Source: Gammaproteobacteria bacterium
Lineage (GTDB): Bacteria; Pseudomonadota; Gammaproteobacteria; Arenicellales; Arenicellaceae
Assembly (NCBI GenBank): GCA_013002025.1
Contig: JABDKW010000014.1
Coordinates: forward strand, 1-64,000
Direction of reading: 5' to 3'
DNA length: 64,000 bases
Shown: positions 20,446-29,813 of the stretch, one piece after another
Numbering within the stretch: position 1 is the stretch's first letter
Layout: the number at the start of each line of letters is the position of its first letter
Notes under the pieces: model-generated
The model's input: only the letters and a program-made list of their open reading frames with translations
What the model was told of the DNA's origin: nothing
The model's database searches: none
Translations under genes and position numbers: made by a program

Positions 20446-22289
20446 ACAATAAGCCATCGACGCAACGACCTGAGAGTGATGATCAGATTATCGCCACGGC
20501 TTTCAGGCGGTCTGTACAGATCATTGGCGGTGCTCTGCTGGTGGTGACCCTGGTCAGCGCTGCATGGCTACTGTACACCAGCCTGAGCTCGGTACCGGAA
20601 GACACCCGTGAAGCTGATTTAATCGCGCCCCAACAATTTGCTCCGACGCAGCAAATTGCGGTACCCCAAATCCGCTTTACCGATGTGACCAAAGAGGCGG
20701 GTTTACATCACCAGCACATCAATGGCGCTTACGGCGAACGGCTGTTACCCGAAACCATGGGCGGCGGTGTCGCGGTACTGGATTTCAATAATGATGGGAA
20801 CGTGGATTTATTATTTATCAATGGGCGTTCCTGGCCATGGCAGCCCCAGACTTCAGAATCGTCCAGCTTGATCATGTATCAAGGCGATGGCAAAGGCCGG
20901 TTCCAGGACGTGACCGAAGAACTCTCCCTACAAGCGCAGTTGTTCGGCATGGGGGCAGCGATCGGCGACTATGACGGTGATGGCGACGCCGATATATTTG
21001 TCAGTACCGTGGGTGGCAACCGCCTGTTTCGTAATATGGATGGGCGCGGTTTTGTGGATGCCACGAATGAGGCCGGCGTTGCAGGCGCGGCAGACGCCTG
21101 GAGCACTGGTGCCGGGTTTCTGGATTACGATCGAGACGGTGATCTTGATCTGCTGGTTTTGAACTATGTGGTGTGGTCGCGGGATATCGATTTGCAGGCG
21201 GATTACCAGCTAACCGGAATTGGCCGGGCCTACGGCCCGCCAGCGCAGTTTGCCGGGACTCATCCCTACCTGTATCGCAATAATGGCGATGGAACATTCA
21301 AGGAAGTTTCCGAGGCCTCGGGACTGCATGTGGTCAATGAGTCGACCGGCACGCCACTCGGAAAAGGTTTGGCGTTTTTGCCAACCGATGTCAATGACGA
21401 TGGCTGGGTGGATCTGGTTGTGGCTAATGATACGGTTCGCAACTTTCTGTTTGTTAACCGCAACGGTGAGGGATTCAATGAAGTTGGTGTGGAGCGCGGC
21501 ATCGCATTTGATAACAGCGGCATCGCCACGGGTGCCATGGGCATTGACGGCGTCGAGTCGCAGGCCGGCAGCAAAATCATTGCTATGGGAAATTTTGGCA
21601 ATGAAATGACGTCTCTCTACAGCCGACCTCAGGGCACGACGTTATTTACCGACCAGGCAATCGTCACCGGCGTGGGGCCTGCGAGCAGACGTGTCGTGAC
21701 CTTTGGCTTGCTGTTTTTTGATGCTGATCTCGATGGGCGAGTGGACCTGTTGCAAAGCAACGGCCACGTGGAGAATGAAATTAACGTTGTGGAGCCCGGC
21801 CAACAGTATGCGCAGCCTCCGCAACTGTTTTGGAATTGCGGCGAGCATTGCGCACGCCAGTTCGCGCTGCTGCCAACCGAGCCAGATAATGATCTAGCAA
21901 ACCCGATCGTGGGCCGCGGGGCGGCCTATGCAGACATCGATAAAGACGGCGATCTAGATGTAATTCTAACGCAGATTGGCGGCCCCCCAGTTTTGCTGCG
22001 CAATGATCAGCGCAGCGGCCATAACTGGGTGCAATTTGAGATCACAAACCCAGAGGGATCACCGGCCTATGGCGCGGAAGTTGAAATAACCGGGGCAGAG
22101 CTGTCACAGCGTGCCCGGCTTGAACCAACTCGCAGCTATCTCTCTCAAGTGGAGCCATTGCTCAACTTCGGCATTGGCGAGCGACAATCAATCGAGCAAG
22201 CCACCGTTTTCTGGCCAGATGGTAAATCTCGCATAATCGAGCATCCCGCCATAAATCAGCGCATGCGGGTTTCCTACCCCATTGAGTGA
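20442..22289 (+). CDS. CRTAC1-type FG-GAP/UnbV protein, membrane anchored
   Basis: A 615-residue protein with one N-terminal transmembrane helix (about 27-47) that has no lipobox or clear cleavage site. The exported part opens with RFTDVTKEAGL, the usual start of CRTAC1-type propellers. FG-GAP/VCBS units follow with loops such as DFNNDGNVDL, DYDGDGDADI, DYDRDGDLDL and DIDKDGDLDV. A C-terminal ASPIC/UnbV domain ends the protein (GAEVEITGAE...FGIGERQSIEQATVFWPDG). It is third in the three-gene operon, overlapping the cytochrome by 4 bp. Its stop lies 3 bp from the stop of the opposing gene. Confidence 0.87.
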   Translation: MNNKPSTQRPESDDQIIATAFRRSVQIIGGALLVVTLVSAAWLLYTSLSSVPEDTREADLIAPQQFAPTQQIAVPQIRFTDVTKEAGLHHQHINGAYGERLLPETMGGGVAVLDFNNDGNVDLLFINGRSWPWQPQTSESSSLIMYQGDGKGRFQDVTEELSLQAQLFGMGAAIGDYDGDGDADIFVSTVGGNRLFRNMDGRGFVDATNEAGVAGAADAWSTGAGFLDYDRDGDLDLLVLNYVVWSRDIDLQADYQLTGIGRAYGPPAQFAGTHPYLYRNNGDGTFKEVSEASGLHVVNESTGTPLGKGLAFLPTDVNDDGWVDLVVANDTVRNFLFVNRNGEGFNEVGVERGIAFDNSGIATGAMGIDGVESQAGSKIIAMGNFGNEMTSLYSRPQGTTLFTDQAIVTGVGPASRRVVTFGLLFFDADLDGRVDLLQSNGHVENEINVVEPGQQYAQPPQLFWNCGEHCARQFALLPTEPDNDLANPIVGRGAAYADIDKDGDLDVILTQIGGPPVLLRNDQRSGHNWVQFEITNPEGSPAYGAEVEITGAELSQRARLEPTRSYLSQVEPLLNFGIGERQSIEQATVFWPDGKSRIIEHPAINQRMRVSYPIE

Positions 22290-22292
22290 CGA

Positions 22293-24320
22293 TTAGCGCG
22301 CGTCAAACGGCAGATTGCCGAGCGATCCAGACTGGTAGCGCTGCAAATTGGCCTGTACGCGTTGCAATACGGTTGGCGGCATCTCATCCGCAGCGACTTT
22401 GAGAATATGCTGTTGCAGCTTTACGGCTTCGTCGAACTGACCGTTGGCGGCCTGACTCAGGGCCAGTGTTTCAGCGTGGGCGGGCGCACCATTTTTAATC
22501 AGCGCCTGCTCTGCCAGTAACAACGCCCGTTGCGGATCAGCGATTGAGGAATCGCCACTCAATACCAGCAGTCGTGCCAGCGAGCCGAGTAAGCGGGGTG
22601 ATGCAGACTGGCTGGAGGCTCTGGCTTCCAGCAACTGCAGCGCCTGCCTTCCATTACCGAGCATCAGCGACAATTGTGCTGCCTCTACAACCACCGAGTC
22701 ATGGTCCGGCCAACGTGAGAGATAGCCCTGATAAGCAGCCATTGCGTCGTCCAACTGGCGCATTTGAAAGTGGGTTCTAGCTAACGATAAATGGGCCGCT
22801 TGGTGTCTCGGGTTGAGTTCGATGGCCTTCGCATATGAGGCCAATGCCGCGTCCGTGGTGCCACCTCGTTGCTGTGCAAACCCCAACGCATAATGTGCGC
22901 GGCTGCGTGTGTCGTCATCCTGAGCGTTCAGCAGGGCTTGTTTGAGATGTGCGACGGCGTCGGCAGGGCGCTCGATGTCGGCCATAATCAAACCGAGTGT
23001 CATCAACAGGTCAGGGTCCTGCGGATTGATCTGATTTGCTGCGAGCAATAGATCGACCGCCGTTTCGGCTTGATTCATATCCAGCAATACTTCCGCTTTA
23101 GCAATAATGAGATCGCTGGATTGCGGGTCCAGTGCCAGCGCCTTGTCATAGGTGTTCAGAGCCGCGTCAGCGCGGTTGGTGGCGCGCTGCATCTGGGCCT
23201 GCGTTTTTAAGGCCGCCAGCATTTTCGGGTCTTTTTCCAGCGCCCGGGTCAGGTGCTCTTGCGCCGCCTGGTGTGCGCCGCTTGAATACAGCAGTTTCGC
23301 CAGTTCATGGCGGATTACTGCGTCGTCACCGGCCAGTTCCAATGCCTTCTCATAGGCCGCTGTGGCGCCCTGACTATCACCGGTTTTGTTCAATGCCATG
23401 CCCAGGCTTTGCCAGGACCGAGAATCATCCGGCAAATTTTCTGTGGCCAAACGAAATTGTTCTGCGGCTACCGTGTAATCGCCGTCAACGAAGGCCTGCG
23501 AGCCTGCGTTCATGTGAGTCCACAACCCTTCAATGCGTGACTCTCCGCCGCTGATCTGGTCGAATAAAGGGTCGACGAAATGCGGCTCCGATGTGCCTCG
23601 CTTTTGCAAATGGAACTTTGCTTTCGACAGGTCATTGAGGCTGCGCCAGGCCTGCCCCAGAAAATAATGAATTCGGTCGGCTGACGGTTGTAATGCCAGC
23701 GCCCGTTCAAAGTGCTCGACCGCCTCACGGTAGTTGCTTTGAGCGCTGGCCACCCGGCCCATCCCATAGTGGGCGCTGGCCGACCCTGAATCGGCTTGCA
23801 GAATCTTTTCATAGAGCGCCGTCGCTTCTTCCATCCGACCCTGCTCAAAGTACACTTTGGCCAGTCTTAGCATGGTGGGTGGATCCGATGGTCTGAACGA
23901 CAGCACTTGATTAAATCGTTGCTCTGCCTGTTCAAGATTTCCTTGATATTCACTCACCAGCGCGAGGAAGTATATCCAGCGGACATCTTTCGGCATCAGA
24001 GCAGACGCGTTTTCGAAGGCCATCTCGGCTGGCAGGCTGAGGCCATTGCCGAAGGCGGTTAATCCGTAGCGGGCGTAGGCATTGGCAGTTTCTTCCGCTG
24101 TGGCCGACGCGCGGCCAAGCGTTGCGTTTAACTCCTCCCAGGCCTCGGTTACCAATTTCGCCACGGTGTCGTCCATGGTCGATGGGTCCGGGCGAGCAAT
24201 GAGTGTGAGTGTCTGCGGCGTAGCCTCTTGAGTAGGCGCTTGATCAGTGTCGGTGCAGGCTGCCAGTCCTAGCAGGGCCAGACAAAATAAGAGTGTTACG
24301 GGCGCGCAGCGGTTGAGCAT
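22293..24320 (-). CDS. TPR-repeat lipoprotein
   Basis: From the ATG at 24320 the protein has 675 residues. The signal peptide ends LGLAAC with Cys22 as the lipidation site, and the rest is almost entirely TPR units, about fifteen or more (for example YLALVSEYQGNLEQAEQRFNQVL and AHYGMGRVASAQSNYREAVEHF). The upstream in-frame region would add 33 residues that destroy the signal peptide, so I reject the longer start. The start overlaps the upstream stop as TGATG, indicating translational coupling to the FG-GAP lipoprotein. Likely a periplasmic or outer-membrane scaffold; the partner is not known. Confidence 0.85.
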   Translation of the reverse strand: MLNRCAPVTLLFCLALLGLAACTDTDQAPTQEATPQTLTLIARPDPSTMDDTVAKLVTEAWEELNATLGRASATAEETANAYARYGLTAFGNGLSLPAEMAFENASALMPKDVRWIYFLALVSEYQGNLEQAEQRFNQVLSFRPSDPPTMLRLAKVYFEQGRMEEATALYEKILQADSGSASAHYGMGRVASAQSNYREAVEHFERALALQPSADRIHYFLGQAWRSLNDLSKAKFHLQKRGTSEPHFVDPLFDQISGGESRIEGLWTHMNAGSQAFVDGDYTVAAEQFRLATENLPDDSRSWQSLGMALNKTGDSQGATAAYEKALELAGDDAVIRHELAKLLYSSGAHQAAQEHLTRALEKDPKMLAALKTQAQMQRATNRADAALNTYDKALALDPQSSDLIIAKAEVLLDMNQAETAVDLLLAANQINPQDPDLLMTLGLIMADIERPADAVAHLKQALLNAQDDDTRSRAHYALGFAQQRGGTTDAALASYAKAIELNPRHQAAHLSLARTHFQMRQLDDAMAAYQGYLSRWPDHDSVVVEAAQLSLMLGNGRQALQLLEARASSQSASPRLLGSLARLLVLSGDSSIADPQRALLLAEQALIKNGAPAHAETLALSQAANGQFDEAVKLQQHILKVAADEMPPTVLQRVQANLQRYQSGSLGNLPFDAR

Positions 24321-26119
24321 CAGTCTGTGAGGGTCGCCGGGCGCCCCTGGCCGCGGATAATGTCGGAGTAGCGACGCAGTGGCAACGGTCCAAATAGTTC
24401 CCGTTGTCCGCCTACCCATTCCACAACGGCTGCAACGCGAATATCTTCGTCCAGATTGCCCAGGCCGTATAGCAAGCGCGGATCATTCGCAGACACATAG
24501 CTGCCGGAGGTTCGAACCCGCCGGAACAGGCGGGAACCATCTGACAATTGCAGCGTGACGGCCGCCCCCAGTGCATCGGTGCCGTTGTCGTTGAGTAGTA
24601 CCCGCAGCCCCAGCCAGGCATTGTCCTGACCAACGACATTTTGCAGTATTCGAGCCGGGCCGGAGTTATTGGTGATGACAACGTCTAAATCTCCGTCGTT
24701 ATCCAAATCTCCGAATGCCGCGCCGCGGCTGACGTGTGAAGCGGCAAGGGGATTGTTATTTTCTGACTGGTACTCTTGAAACTTAAACTGTGTGGCGCTC
24801 CCCACATTTCGAAATAGCTGGTTTGGTTGGTGGTAGGGGAAGGCGTCGCCCTGTTGGACCAAGCGTTCTTCGACGGTCACTGCACCGTTCACGGTCAATA
24901 AATCCAGCTTGCCGTCATTTTCCACGTCCAGCCAAGCCGTGCCAAAGCCGGTGAACGGTATGCTCGGGCCGGCCAAGCCTAAGCGGATGGTTCGGTCTTC
25001 AAAGTTGCCCGAACCGTCATTGACATACAGCGTGTTCGTCTCACCCCGCAGATGCGTCATAAACAAATCCTCGTCGCCATCGTTGTCAACATCAGCTGCG
25101 TCAACCCCCATGCTGGCTTCCGGCAGCCCTTCATAGTTCAGAGCGCAGCCAGCCAACAGCGCTGATTCGGCAAACCTGCCATCACCCTGATTCAGCCAAA
25201 GTTGATTTGCAACGCCATCATTCGCCACATACAGATCAGTTTGTCCGTCCGCGTCGAAATCCGCAGTGATAACGCCCAGCGCCTTGCTGCGCACGCTGCG
25301 AATACCGGAGTTTGCACTCACGTCTTCAAAAACACCGTTGCCACGATTGCGGAAAACGCGGTCCGTCACAGCGCTGTAACTGTGCGGACTACAGAAATCG
25401 GCAAGACCGGTACCGGAAAAACAGTCACGGTGGTTCTGTAATCTAAAATCGACGTAACTTCCGACATACAGATCGAGGTCGCCATAACCTTCCAGGTCGA
25501 AAAAAGCGGCGGGCACAGACCAGCGATCGTCCCCGACAGCAGCGCTCTCTGAAATATCGGTAAAAGTGCCATCACCTTGATTTTTGAGCAATCGGTTAGG
25601 GCCAAAATTAGTGACATACAGGTCCAGATGTCCATCCCCATCGACATCACCGGTTGCTACCCCCATGCCGTAGCCACCCGTTGGTATCCCTGCGCTGTCC
25701 GTGATATCTGTGAATTTGAGCTCGCCACCCACCTTAACATCCGAATCATTGCGATACAGACGATCGCTCGCGCTTGGCAAATTGCCGTCTATTGGCCCGC
25801 CCTGCACCAGATATAAATCAAGGTCACCGTCGTCATCAATATCCAGTAATGCTGCACCGGCGCCCATGATTTCCGGCATATAGAAGCGTCCGCTGCCACC
25901 ATTTTCATGGGCAAATGCCAGACCCGCAGACTGCGTGACATCGACAAACAACGGCCGGTGCTGCTCCGCGGTTTGTTCGGGCGTGTCTAATCCGCCCGCG
26001 ACCGAATCGCCCTGATTAGAATCAAGTTCGGATTGGCAGCCGGCAAGCGGCATCAGCATCAAAAATCCGGCGAGCCAGCCGACACGGACGTTGAAGCAGA
26101 GTCTAATGAGCAAACACAT
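24320..26119 (-). CDS. CRTAC1-type FG-GAP/UnbV lipoprotein
   Basis: A 599-residue predicted lipoprotein; the signal ends PLAGC with Cys28 as the lipidation site and Gln at +2, which favours the outer membrane. The body starts LFVDVTQSAGLAFAHENG and is a chain of FG-GAP/VCBS units with loops DIDDDGDLDL, DVDGDGHLDL, DFDADGQTDL, DVDNDGDEDL and DLDNDGDLDV. It ends in an ASPIC/UnbV domain (GAAVTLQLSDGSRLFRRV...GGQRELFG). It is a paralogue of the plus-strand protein at 20442-22289, from which it differs in having a lipobox instead of a TM anchor. It leads the two-gene minus-strand operon. Confidence 0.88.
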   Translation of the reverse strand: MCLLIRLCFNVRVGWLAGFLMLMPLAGCQSELDSNQGDSVAGGLDTPEQTAEQHRPLFVDVTQSAGLAFAHENGGSGRFYMPEIMGAGAALLDIDDDGDLDLYLVQGGPIDGNLPSASDRLYRNDSDVKVGGELKFTDITDSAGIPTGGYGMGVATGDVDGDGHLDLYVTNFGPNRLLKNQGDGTFTDISESAAVGDDRWSVPAAFFDLEGYGDLDLYVGSYVDFRLQNHRDCFSGTGLADFCSPHSYSAVTDRVFRNRGNGVFEDVSANSGIRSVRSKALGVITADFDADGQTDLYVANDGVANQLWLNQGDGRFAESALLAGCALNYEGLPEASMGVDAADVDNDGDEDLFMTHLRGETNTLYVNDGSGNFEDRTIRLGLAGPSIPFTGFGTAWLDVENDGKLDLLTVNGAVTVEERLVQQGDAFPYHQPNQLFRNVGSATQFKFQEYQSENNNPLAASHVSRGAAFGDLDNDGDLDVVITNNSGPARILQNVVGQDNAWLGLRVLLNDNGTDALGAAVTLQLSDGSRLFRRVRTSGSYVSANDPRLLYGLGNLDEDIRVAAVVEWVGGQRELFGPLPLRRYSDIIRGQGRPATLTD

Positions 26120-26615
26120 TTCTTTTAGCGCTGGGGGAATTTCAGTCGGTGACGGTCATGGCGGCCCGATTTCAGTAACATCGCTGTATTCTGCCAGAAT
26201 TGGCCGGCGACGACAGCACGCGGTCTGATCAAGCGAGCATTTTTACTAAAGAGCCCCCGTAATTAATAGGGCACGATTTGCGAGCAGTGTTAGTTTAAGA
26301 CCCCGGCAGAGTGCAATCTCGTTTTTTCTGACATTGAGGGGAACGGCAAGAAGGGTCCGCACAAGCCAAGTGTCGATGCGCCGCGTGCCGCCGGCTCAAA
26401 ATTTACGAAATGACGCAATATTGAACACTGACGTAAATTGTCAGCCAAGAGCCCATATTCAATAAAAACAACGGTTTATGAGCGACAATATTTGTAATTA
26501 ACTTATAAAGTCCTATGCTTATTGCAACCATAGTCTGATGCAGTTAAGTCCGCGTCAATGTAAGATTTTAGTCCTAGTGGTTAATGGGGGCGGCGCTGGT
26601 TACGTCGTTAAGCAA
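26120..26615. other. Divergent intergenic region, no gene
   Basis: About 500 bp between the FG-GAP lipoprotein (minus) and the VWA/CARDB gene (plus). Both promoters should lie here, but none stands out. A short CTGAC/GTCAG stem occurs at 26428-26444. No open frame with coding character was found on either strand. Confidence 0.5.
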
Positions 26616-26647
26616 GTTATTAGTGCCCCAGGATGGGGCGCAATAAC
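26616..26647 (+). promoter_or_regulatory. Leader stem-loop of the VWA/CARDB gene
   Basis: A two-part stem, GTTATT/AATAAC outside and GCCCC/GGGGC inside with an AGGAT loop, sits 10 nt before the ATG at 26658. It is too close to the start to be an ordinary terminator of an upstream gene, and nothing upstream reads in this direction. It could act on translation or as an attenuator. This is inference. Confidence 0.5.
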
Positions 26648-26657
26648 GTTTTAGTAA

Positions 26658-29468
26658 ATGGGGTTGGTTTCAGTGAGAATTACAGTTAAGTATTTATCTA
26701 GCGTCATTGCGGTTGCAATGATTACTTTGTTTAATTCTGGCAACGCAGTTGCCCAAATGCAACCAGATCTACTGGTGTCATTTGTAGACTCATCGGGCGT
26801 GACGTCCGATGCCACCGACTTTGCCGTCACAGGCATCGCCAAAGCAAAGATCATTAATGCCGGGGCGGTGCCCAGTATTGCCCCCTTTGAGGTCATCGCG
26901 TTTGACGATACCAATAACAACAATGTATATGACCCCACGGTTGACGTCGTTCTGGGGCAGGAAACAATTTCAGCCAGTATTGGGGTAAGTGACTTTGTGG
27001 CGCTTGATATCGGCGTTTCCGGTAACCAGCGCTTTCGTGATGCGCCGGTATCGGTGGTGGTCGATGCGGGTGGTGTGATCTCAGAGCAGGACGAAAACAA
27101 TAATGTAACCCGCAGCTTTGGCCCCAGTGAAGGCAATATTTTTGTCGATCTGGCACTGTGTCTGGATGGGTCAGATAGTTTTGATACGCAAGAATTCGCA
27201 ACCCAACTGAACGGCACGTTGGGCGCACTGACCGACCGCAGCATTATTCCGCGTAATGGCAGCATTCGGCTGTCAATATTTCAATTCTCCACCGAAGTGC
27301 AGACGATTCTCCCTCCAACTTTGGCGACTGAGGAGAGCATGACTAATCAGGTCATCCCCGCATTGACCGGGATGGTGCAGTTGAGTCAAGCCACCCTGAT
27401 CAGTCGCTGCATAAATGAGGCTACAGACCAAATCCTAACTGCCAATATGGCTGTACCTAGTATCGAGCAGATAATCAATGTTTCCACAGATGGCAATGGG
27501 TTTCCTACCCTCGAGAGGCAGGCCGCACTGGACGCACAAGCGGCGGGCATTGACGCAATCAATGCCATTGGCGTCGGTCCAGAAACAGATACTAATGCGC
27601 TTAAAAATTTCGTCTTTCCGCTGCCCGTGCAGAGCCCGCCTTCACCTGGTGATCTTGGATTCGTGATTCCGGTACCGTTGTTTGAAAATTATGAGGATAA
27701 GATCAGCGAAAAGATAAGTATTGAAACTCAAAACCGGTTGCTGGAGCTTTCCATTGGAAATCTAGTGGCAACCTTATCCGGTGGGTCGCTGACATTTACA
27801 GCCATTGTGGGCAACGCCGGTCGAGGACTGTTTAAGGATGCTGCGGGTGTACCAGATACCGTTGTAGTGACGTTTTATGACGGCGACCCCGACTTGGGCG
27901 GGATGGCAATTGCCTCTGTGGAAATCAACTCAGGTTTAGCAGGTGGTGAGTCAGAATTAGTTTCGGTCAGCAACATTGCGCAGGCGGCACTGAGTACGGG
28001 CGAACTGTTCGCGACGGTAGAGTCAGCAACCGGGATCGAAGAATTGTCGCTCGAGAATAATGAGACTTCACTGATGGTTGAACTGGTGAGCCTCGATTTA
28101 ACCGGTGGGCTCGGCGAGCAAGGCCGTACACTGGTGTTGATGGACGATTCTTTGCAGTGCACCGATGAACCATTTGGCCCCAATGCTGCGCCGGACTTAT
28201 TCGTGCAGCAACAGTTATTGCAGTCGGTGTTGAATGACGCTGGCTGGTCGCACCTGGTGACGCTGAATAAGAGCGATTTTCTTTATGAGCTTCGCACCGG
28301 TGGTTATACCAATTACATACTGCTCTCAGAGACCGTTAAATTTTCAGACGATGAAGAGAGAGAGATCCGTGAGGCCACTTACAGAGGCGAGGGGCTGGTT
28401 GAAGCGGGCCGCCATGAGAAGGGCTATGACGAGCTAGATGAGTCTGCCTTTGGCTTGCTGAAGCGCAAGGAAATTAAAGATGCGCCTGTGCTAAATTTCG
28501 ACGACACGCCCCTGCAATCAATGCAGATGGCCACGCTCGACTATAACGATGAGAATCACTGCCTGATTCGCGATACCGCCGGCCTTGCGGCTGAGTATAT
28601 ACGTAACGTGCCGGGCAAAGGCAGCAAAGGTTGTAAGGGCAGTAAAGGCAGTAAAGGCAGTAAAGGCAGCTTCATCGATCAGCGCGAAACCGCAGTGGCA
28701 TTTAATGACTTCGGCTTCGGCAAAGCTGTTGCAGCGGGTTTCGATTTGCTGATGCAAGCAGCCGGTATTGGCACGAACGACTCCGTCTATGCGCAGTTAC
28801 TGGTCAATAGCTTGGAAACGGTTAATCCCAGCCCATTGCTGGTAAATCCGGGTTCGCAGGTGCCGGTGACGTTTACTGTGGTCAACGACAGTGGGGCTAC
28901 ACCTGCGGTGCTCACCGTGAGCGTACCAGCGAATGTGACTGTGATAGACGCGGGCTCGGGTATTTTTGATACGGGCTCAAATACAGTAGTCTGGAACCTG
29001 GATCTCGAAGCCAACTCCGACCAGTCAGTTGTGCTGGTGGTTACGGCGCCGAATGTGCCTGCGACCCTGGCGGCCAGAATCGACAGCGGGGTGGCTCCAA
29101 ACCTGATCGAGCAAGCACAGTTTGATGTGCTTCTCACGCCGGAGGCACCGGTTGATATTGCCGCGTTGCTCAGTACCGTGATTGCAACAGACAAGTTTGA
29201 TGACGCTGTGAAGAAGTTGGTCAAAGCAGAAGAACTCCGCATCGAGGGTGACTTCGAGAAGGCAATCAAAGAAGCGCTGTACGCGGTTAAGAAACTGGGC
29301 GAAGCTGAGGAAAAAACCGACAACCCGGTGATATTGGCGCAATTAAGTCAGTATCGTCAGCAGGTCGGCTTTTACATTCGAATGTTGGGCATGCAATGGG
29401 TAGCGAGCGGGCAACTTCCAGGCGGCGCGCCCTACGCCTACCCAACCGGGCCCAACTTTTGTGATTAG
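26658..29468 (+). CDS. Secreted VWA / CARDB domain protein
   Basis: A 936-residue exported protein with a signal peptide of about 33 residues ending NAVA. Order of parts: CARDB-like beta domain (about 36-155), von Willebrand A domain (about 160-335) with a metal-site motif DGSDS at 170-174, a second CARDB-like domain (about 365-480), an unassigned alpha/beta region (about 485-640), a Gly-Ser-Lys run near 652-671, a DUF11-like beta domain (about 730-830) and a helical tail. A GTG at 26673 is an alternative start. It stands alone with its own terminator. VWA and CARDB domains point to surface adhesion or matrix binding; no partner is visible. Confidence 0.8.
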   Translation: MGLVSVRITVKYLSSVIAVAMITLFNSGNAVAQMQPDLLVSFVDSSGVTSDATDFAVTGIAKAKIINAGAVPSIAPFEVIAFDDTNNNNVYDPTVDVVLGQETISASIGVSDFVALDIGVSGNQRFRDAPVSVVVDAGGVISEQDENNNVTRSFGPSEGNIFVDLALCLDGSDSFDTQEFATQLNGTLGALTDRSIIPRNGSIRLSIFQFSTEVQTILPPTLATEESMTNQVIPALTGMVQLSQATLISRCINEATDQILTANMAVPSIEQIINVSTDGNGFPTLERQAALDAQAAGIDAINAIGVGPETDTNALKNFVFPLPVQSPPSPGDLGFVIPVPLFENYEDKISEKISIETQNRLLELSIGNLVATLSGGSLTFTAIVGNAGRGLFKDAAGVPDTVVVTFYDGDPDLGGMAIASVEINSGLAGGESELVSVSNIAQAALSTGELFATVESATGIEELSLENNETSLMVELVSLDLTGGLGEQGRTLVLMDDSLQCTDEPFGPNAAPDLFVQQQLLQSVLNDAGWSHLVTLNKSDFLYELRTGGYTNYILLSETVKFSDDEEREIREATYRGEGLVEAGRHEKGYDELDESAFGLLKRKEIKDAPVLNFDDTPLQSMQMATLDYNDENHCLIRDTAGLAAEYIRNVPGKGSKGCKGSKGSKGSKGSFIDQRETAVAFNDFGFGKAVAAGFDLLMQAAGIGTNDSVYAQLLVNSLETVNPSPLLVNPGSQVPVTFTVVNDSGATPAVLTVSVPANVTVIDAGSGIFDTGSNTVVWNLDLEANSDQSVVLVVTAPNVPATLAARIDSGVAPNLIEQAQFDVLLTPEAPVDIAALLSTVIATDKFDDAVKKLVKAEELRIEGDFEKAIKEALYAVKKLGEAEEKTDNPVILAQLSQYRQQVGFYIRMLGMQWVASGQLPGGAPYAYPTGPNFCD
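28613..28670 (+). repeat. In-frame Gly-Ser-Lys codon repeat
   Basis: Nine-base units encoding Gly-Ser-Lys, three of them identical (GGCAGTAAA at 28638-28664) and flanked by variants. Unit changes would keep the reading frame but change the linker length. Confidence 0.85.
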
Positions 29469-29553
29469 TTGGCTTAAAAACCTCGCGTCGGCACTGAAGT
29501 TGCTGGAGCTTAATTTACGATTTCGTTAAAATTAGCATAGAGGAGAATTATGG

Positions 29554-29590
29554 AAAGCCCGTGGAATTCGTTCCACGGGCTTTTCTTTTT
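29554..29590 (+). terminator. Intrinsic terminator after the VWA/CARDB gene
   Basis: A perfect 13-bp stem (AAAGCCCGTGGAA/TTCCACGGGCTTT) capped by TTCG and followed by a T-rich tail. Confidence 0.93.
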
Positions 29591-29600
29591 ATATATTTTA

Positions 29601-29810
29601 CTGCTTCTCAATCACTGGGGTCTCGGGCTCCAGAATGCGTCAGTCTTCGTTCGTTCCAACAGACGCATCGTGGTTTTAGTTGACTGCTTCTCAATCACTG
29701 GGGTCTCGTGCTCCAGAATGCGTCAGTCTTCGTTCGTTCCAATAGACGGATCGTGGTTTTAGTTGACTGCTCCTTAACCACTGGGGTCTCGGGCTCCAGA
29801 ATGCGTCCAT
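29601..29810. repeat. 83-bp tandem repeat, about 2.5 copies
   Basis: Units begin at 29601, 29684 and 29767 (CTGCTTCTCAATCACTGGGG and close variants), giving an exact 83-bp period. The third copy breaks off after about 40 bp. A 70-codon open frame covers the region but encodes only the repeat, so I do not call it. Confidence 0.9.
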
Positions 29811-29813
29811 AAA

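Noticed and set aside
24321-24419. Longer start of the TPR lipoprotein at 24419
   Set aside because: It would bury the signal peptide and lipobox; the TGATG overlap supports 24320.
29550-29762. 70-codon open frame over the 83-bp repeats
   Set aside because: It begins inside the terminator hairpin and only translates the repeat.
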